A DNA stretch of 33,517 bases, from NCBI GenBank assembly GCA_900472295.1, contig UCIA01000031.1:37674-71190 (forward strand), written 5' to 3'. Origin of the DNA: Hyphomicrobiales bacterium. GTDB lineage: Bacteria; Pseudomonadota; Alphaproteobacteria; Rhizobiales; Rhizobiaceae. The position numbers were made by a program, and so were the translations under genes. A model generated the notes under the pieces. The model saw only the letters and a list, made by a program, of their open reading frames with translations. It was not told the DNA's origin and made no database searches. Each line of letters opens with the position of its first letter. Positions within the stretch are counted from its first letter, which is position 1. Of this stretch, positions 30,365 to 33,517 are shown piece after piece.

Positions 30365-30862
30365 CTACGCCCTCGACAGCGGCCGGCGCATGATCAGCGA
30401 GGCGTGGCCACTGAGCCCGTGCGCGGCTGCGCGGTGCTCGACCACTTCAAAGCCGTGCTTGCGGTAGAAGGCGATCGCACGGTCATTGCCCTCGATCACT
30501 TCCAGCGCAATGCTCGCAATGCCGGCATGGGCGACAAGCACGGCGTGCAGCAGGTCGGTGGCGAGCCCGCTGCCGAACTCTGATTTGTCGATGTGCAGCC
30601 GGTCGAGCAGGACATCGCCACGATCGTCCATCGCCGCCATCGCATAGCCTGCGATCGAACCGTCCGGCCGCTCGGCCACGAACGACATCTTGTTGTCATC
30701 CAGCAATTCCGCCGCCAGCCGTTCGGGCGCGTGCTCGTCGTCCGAGAGCCGTGCCGTGGTCTCAGCTCCCATGATCGATGAATAGGTCCGCCGCCAGGAC
30801 TCGCCCAAAAGCCGCGACACCGACGGCACGTCCTTTGCGGTCATGGCCCTGATCTGGGTCAT
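30365..30862 (-). CDS. GNAT family N-acetyltransferase
   Basis: This 165-residue acetyltransferase has the acetyl-CoA pyrophosphate loop at SEFGSGLATDLLHAVL (Q/R-x-x-G-x-G/A pattern, with Ser in the first place) and the C-terminal GNDRAIAFYRKHGFEVVEHR typical of GNAT enzymes. It should transfer acetyl groups to an amine on a small molecule or protein; the substrate is unknown. The ATG at 30862 lies 4 nt after the RbsC-like stop, with a weak AGGA, so it is probably co-transcribed and translationally coupled with the ribose-type transporter. Whether it takes part in sugar (for example amino sugar) metabolism is open. Confidence 0.85.
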   Translation of the reverse strand: MTQIRAMTAKDVPSVSRLLGESWRRTYSSIMGAETTARLSDDEHAPERLAAELLDDNKMSFVAERPDGSIAGYAMAAMDDRGDVLLDRLHIDKSEFGSGLATDLLHAVLVAHAGIASIALEVIEGNDRAIAFYRKHGFEVVEHRAAAHGLSGHASLIMRRPLSRA

Positions 30863-30866
30863 CGTC

Positions 30867-31883
30867 CTACCGCCTGACCCGCGACTTCAGCCAGCGGTCG
30901 AAGGCCACGGCCAGGATCAGGATCAGGCCGATGACGATGCTTTGCGTGTAGGACGAGACATTGTTGAACTGCAGCCCGTTCTGCAGCACGCCGATCAGGG
31001 CTGCGCCCACCACCGTGCCGCCGACAGAGCCGATGCCGCCGAACAGCGAGGTACCGCCGATGACGACGGCGGAAATCACCGTCAGTTCGTAACCGATGCC
31101 GGCGACGGCTTCCGACGAGTTGAGCCGCGCTGACAAAACGAAAGCGGCAAGGCCGGCGAAGAAGCCGACGATGACATAGACCGAGATCAGGATGCGGTCG
31201 ACGCGCAGGCCCGACAGCCGTGCTGCCTCGGCATTGCCGCCGACGGCATAGACGGCGCGGCCGTAGCGCGTGTAGCGCAGCACGATGTGGCACAGGATCG
31301 CGGCAATGGCGAAGATGATCGCCGGCACCGGCACCGGTCCGATCAGTCCAGTGCCGAACCAGCGCATCGAAGCATCGAAGCCGGAGATCGGGCCGCCATT
31401 GGAGATGGTCAGCGTCAGGCCGCGAAACACCGTGAGCCCACCCAGCGTGACGACAAAGGGCGGCACTTTCAGCCTTGTGATGGCAAAGCCCTGGACGCCG
31501 CCGGCGAGTGCCCCGACGATGACGGCGGCAAGCAGGGCCGCGAACCAGCCAAAACCTTGCGTTCCCGTGGTCGACAGCGACAGCGTGTTGGCGGTGCCGC
31601 CCTTGGCCACCACAGCGGCCACCATGCCGCAGAAGGCGAGCAGCGAGCCGACCGACAGGTCGATGCCGGCGGTGAGGATGACGAAGGTCATGCCGAGCGC
31701 GATCAGCCCGGTGATCGAGATTTGCCGCAAAATGTTGAAGATGTTGATCGGGTCGATGAAGCTCGGCTTCAGCACGGTAAAGACGACGATCAGCACCGCC
31801 AGGAACATCAGCGGCCCAAAGCTCATCAGCAGGCGCGCTACATTGATGCCGCTGCGCTGGGTCTGGTCTGTCGTACTGCTCAT
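30867..31883 (-). CDS. Ribose-type ABC transporter permease (RbsC family)
   Basis: This 338-residue permease of the CUT2 type has eight to ten helices. Family marks are GLIALGMTFVILTAGIDLSV GSLLAF (about residues 59-84), KVPPFVVTLGGLTVFRGL, YAVGGNAEAARLSGLRVD and TSLFGGIGSVGGTVVGAALI. As a homodimer it forms the inner-membrane channel for a pentose, hexose or related sugar. Its start overlaps the ATPase stop by 4 bp (ATGA). In this orientation the binding protein would normally lie near the ATPase, beyond the right edge of the window. Substrate unknown. Confidence 0.92.
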   Translation of the reverse strand: MSSTTDQTQRSGINVARLLMSFGPLMFLAVLIVVFTVLKPSFIDPINIFNILRQISITGLIALGMTFVILTAGIDLSVGSLLAFCGMVAAVVAKGGTANTLSLSTTGTQGFGWFAALLAAVIVGALAGGVQGFAITRLKVPPFVVTLGGLTVFRGLTLTISNGGPISGFDASMRWFGTGLIGPVPVPAIIFAIAAILCHIVLRYTRYGRAVYAVGGNAEAARLSGLRVDRILISVYVIVGFFAGLAAFVLSARLNSSEAVAGIGYELTVISAVVIGGTSLFGGIGSVGGTVVGAALIGVLQNGLQFNNVSSYTQSIVIGLILILAVAFDRWLKSRVRR

Positions 31884-33451
31884 TGCGTCGCTTCCTGCTT
31901 GCGGTCGAGCGCCATCAGTTCCATCAGTTTTTCCTCTGTCGCTTCGATGCCCGGCATTTCGCCTGTGATGCGGCCGCGCCGCATGGTGACGATCCTGTCC
32001 GACACCGCCAGCACTTCGGGCAGTTCCGAGGAGATCATCATGATGGCAATGCCGCGTGCCGCCAACTGCACCAGGATCTGGTGCACCTCGGCCTTGGCGC
32101 CGACATCGACGCCGCGCGTCGGCTCATCGACGATCAGCACCTTGGGGTCGCGCGCCAGCCAGCGGGCGAGGATCACCTTTTGCTGGTTGCCGCCCGACAG
32201 GCCCTCGATCGCCTGTTCGGGCGAGGCCATGCGGATCGACAGCGCCTTGCGGTAGCCGGCCAGCGCCTCGCGCTCGCGTCGCTCGGCCATGAAGCCGGCG
32301 CCGTTCGAGTAGCGGCCAAGGGAGGCGATGGAGAAATTGGTGAGAATGCCGAGCGCAGCAAAGATCGCCTGGTGCTTGCGGTCCTCCGGCACCAGGCCGA
32401 TGCCGAGTTTGATGGCGTCGGCGGGGGAGGCCGGGGCGATCGGCTTGCCGTCGAGCGCAATCGTGCCGGCGGCGATGCGGTCGGCGCCGAAAATGGCGCG
32501 GGCGAGCTCGGTGCGGCCAGAGCCGACGAGGCCGGCGACACCGAGGATTTCGCCAGCCTTGAGGTCGAGGTCGACGCCTTCGAGCACGATGGCATGCGGC
32601 GCCAGCGGATCGCGCACCGTCCGCAGGCCGCGCACCGAGAGCCTCACCGCGCCGGCGACTTCGCGTTGCGCAGGCCGGGCGTAGAGCTCGGAGGCGGCGC
32701 GGCCGACCATCTTCTCGATGATTTTGGGAATTTGGATCGGCTGGCCGTCGCGGTCGAGATGGCCGGCCAGCCTGCCGTCGCGCAGCACCGTCATGCGGTC
32801 GCAGATGGCGGATGCCTCTTCCAGCCGGTGGGTGACGAACATGATGGCGACGCCGTCCTTGCGCAGCCGGTCCATGATCGACATCAGCTTTTGCACTTCG
32901 GTCTCGGTCAGCGCCGAGGTCGGCTCGTCCATGATGATGAGGCGGCTCTTCAGCGACAGCGCGCGGGCGATCTCGACCAGTTGCTGCTCGGCCACCGACA
33001 GTGACGACACCGGCGTCGCCGGATCGATGTCGAGGCCGACGCGAGCGATGATCGCGCGGGACGCTTCTTCCATCTTGCGCCAGCTGACCAGCCCAAGCGG
33101 CCCGAGCGGCGCGCGGCCGATAAAGATGTTCTCCGCTACAGTCAGCGTCGGGATCAGGCTGAGCTCCTGGTAGATGGTGACGATGCCGTGGCGTTTTGCG
33201 TCTTGCGGACTGGACGGTGCATAGTCGGCACCGTCGAAGGCGATGCGGCCGCTCGATGGCGGCATCACGCCCGACAGGATTTTCAGCAGCGTCGACTTGC
33301 CGGCGCCGTTCTCGCCGAGCAGGCCGAGGATCTCGCCGGGGCGGACCTCGAGCGAGACGTCGCTGAGCGCGGTGACGCCGGAGAAATGCTTGGTCACGCC
33401 TTCGACGGAAAGCAGGGCGGGTGAGGGGGCGATGGCTTCAGCTGCGGACAA
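31880..33451 (-). CDS. Ribose-type ABC transporter ATPase (RbsA family)
   Basis: This is a double ATPase of about 523 residues, the CUT2 hallmark. The N-terminal half has Walker A GENGAGKST (46-54 from the chosen start), signature LSVAEQQLVEIARAL and Walker B LIIMDEPTSAL. The C-terminal half has the degenerate P-loop GLVGSGRTELARAIFG normal for the family, signature LSGGNQQKVILARWL and Walker B VLIVDEPTRGVD. I place the start at the TTG at 33451, which has GGGAG with a 6-nt gap (33458-33462). The ATG at 33511 lies inside an intergenic repeat, so the 20 residues it would add (MSGRTERGAVPLPIAI...) are probably not translated. It energises the RbsC-like permease, whose gene overlaps by 4 bp. Confidence 0.9.
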   Translation of the reverse strand: MSAAEAIAPSPALLSVEGVTKHFSGVTALSDVSLEVRPGEILGLLGENGAGKSTLLKILSGVMPPSSGRIAFDGADYAPSSPQDAKRHGIVTIYQELSLIPTLTVAENIFIGRAPLGPLGLVSWRKMEEASRAIIARVGLDIDPATPVSSLSVAEQQLVEIARALSLKSRLIIMDEPTSALTETEVQKLMSIMDRLRKDGVAIMFVTHRLEEASAICDRMTVLRDGRLAGHLDRDGQPIQIPKIIEKMVGRAASELYARPAQREVAGAVRLSVRGLRTVRDPLAPHAIVLEGVDLDLKAGEILGVAGLVGSGRTELARAIFGADRIAAGTIALDGKPIAPASPADAIKLGIGLVPEDRKHQAIFAALGILTNFSIASLGRYSNGAGFMAERREREALAGYRKALSIRMASPEQAIEGLSGGNQQKVILARWLARDPKVLIVDEPTRGVDVGAKAEVHQILVQLAARGIAIMMISSELPEVLAVSDRIVTMRRGRITGEMPGIEATEEKLMELMALDRKQEATQ

Positions 33452-33481
33452 GGATTGCTCCCGGATTGCGATAGGCAGCGG

Positions 33482-33517
33482 GACAGCGCCCCTCTCTGTC
33501 CTGCCGGACATCTCCCC
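33482..33517. repeat. Intergenic repeat, copy 2, cut by window end
   Basis: GACAGCGCCCCTCTCTGTCC then TGCCGGACATCTCCCC matches the first half of the repeat at 141-200 with only small differences. The window stops in the middle of the element, as expected where a short-read assembly meets a multi-copy repeat. Confidence 0.75.

Noticed and set aside
30287..30583. 98-residue plus-strand open frame
   Set aside because: Its N terminus is translated microsatellite (LPYCPTALLPYSLTAL) and the rest is antisense to the GNAT gene.
31883..33004. 373-residue plus-strand open frame
   Set aside because: Antisense shadow of the RbsA-like ATPase gene.

Overview
The window looks like a whole contig from a high-GC alphaproteobacterium, most likely Mesorhizobium or a close Rhizobiales relative. 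This rests on gene families typical of rhizobia (SmoS/SmoE polyol genes, DUF1127, DUF922, sugar ABC importers, FCD-GntR and LacI regulators) and on several hairpin-forming intergenic repeats of the kind scattered through those genomes; no taxonomic marker gene is present. The left end is a 46-G homopolymer, probably an artefact. The right end stops inside a repeat that also occurs near the left end, so both edges look like assembly limits. I see no tRNA, rRNA, CRISPR array, insertion sequence or phage gene.

Left part (1-9.3 kb): a TetR regulator with a perfect 20-bp palindrome upstream and a remnant of a small multidrug resistance transporter behind it; a secreted caspase-like/Sel1 protein in an operon with a small lipoprotein; and a minus-strand set (DUF899 thioredoxin-like protein, small membrane protein, zinc-less MDR oxidoreductase) divergent from an unusual regulator with two predicted winged helices. 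That divergent region carries a duplicated ~50-bp promoter box, one copy of which runs into the regulator's start codon. A beta-propeller protein follows.

Middle (9.3-17.9 kb): a PQ-loop (SemiSWEET-like) membrane protein behind a CRP-consensus site, an MFS transporter, a VOC protein, a DHFR-like reductase divergent from an HxlR regulator, a DUF1127 protein, a LuxR-HTH/TPR protein, a relic of a FAD-dependent oxidoreductase whose end abuts a near-perfect GntR-type palindrome, the FCD-GntR regulator, an orphan secreted protein, and an SDR without the usual Tyr/Lys pair.

Right part (17.9-33.5 kb) is devoted to carbohydrate uptake and catabolism. A complete four-gene sugar ABC importer runs on the minus strand from a LacI-type palindrome. 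Next is a polyol locus: a PfkB kinase and a PF08013 (GatZ/KbaZ) protein on one strand, and divergently a SmoE-like binding protein, a SmoS-like SDR, a zinc polyol dehydrogenase and a LacI regulator. Together they match the enzyme set described for Agrobacterium D-altritol/galactitol catabolism: polyol to D-tagatose, to D-tagatose 6-phosphate, to D-fructose 6-phosphate. The locus has a binding protein but no permease or ATPase of its own. An unusual hairpin built from an octanucleotide microsatellite separates it from a ribose-type ABC pair (RbsA and RbsC) with a trailing GNAT acetyltransferase; the binding protein of that system would lie beyond the right edge.
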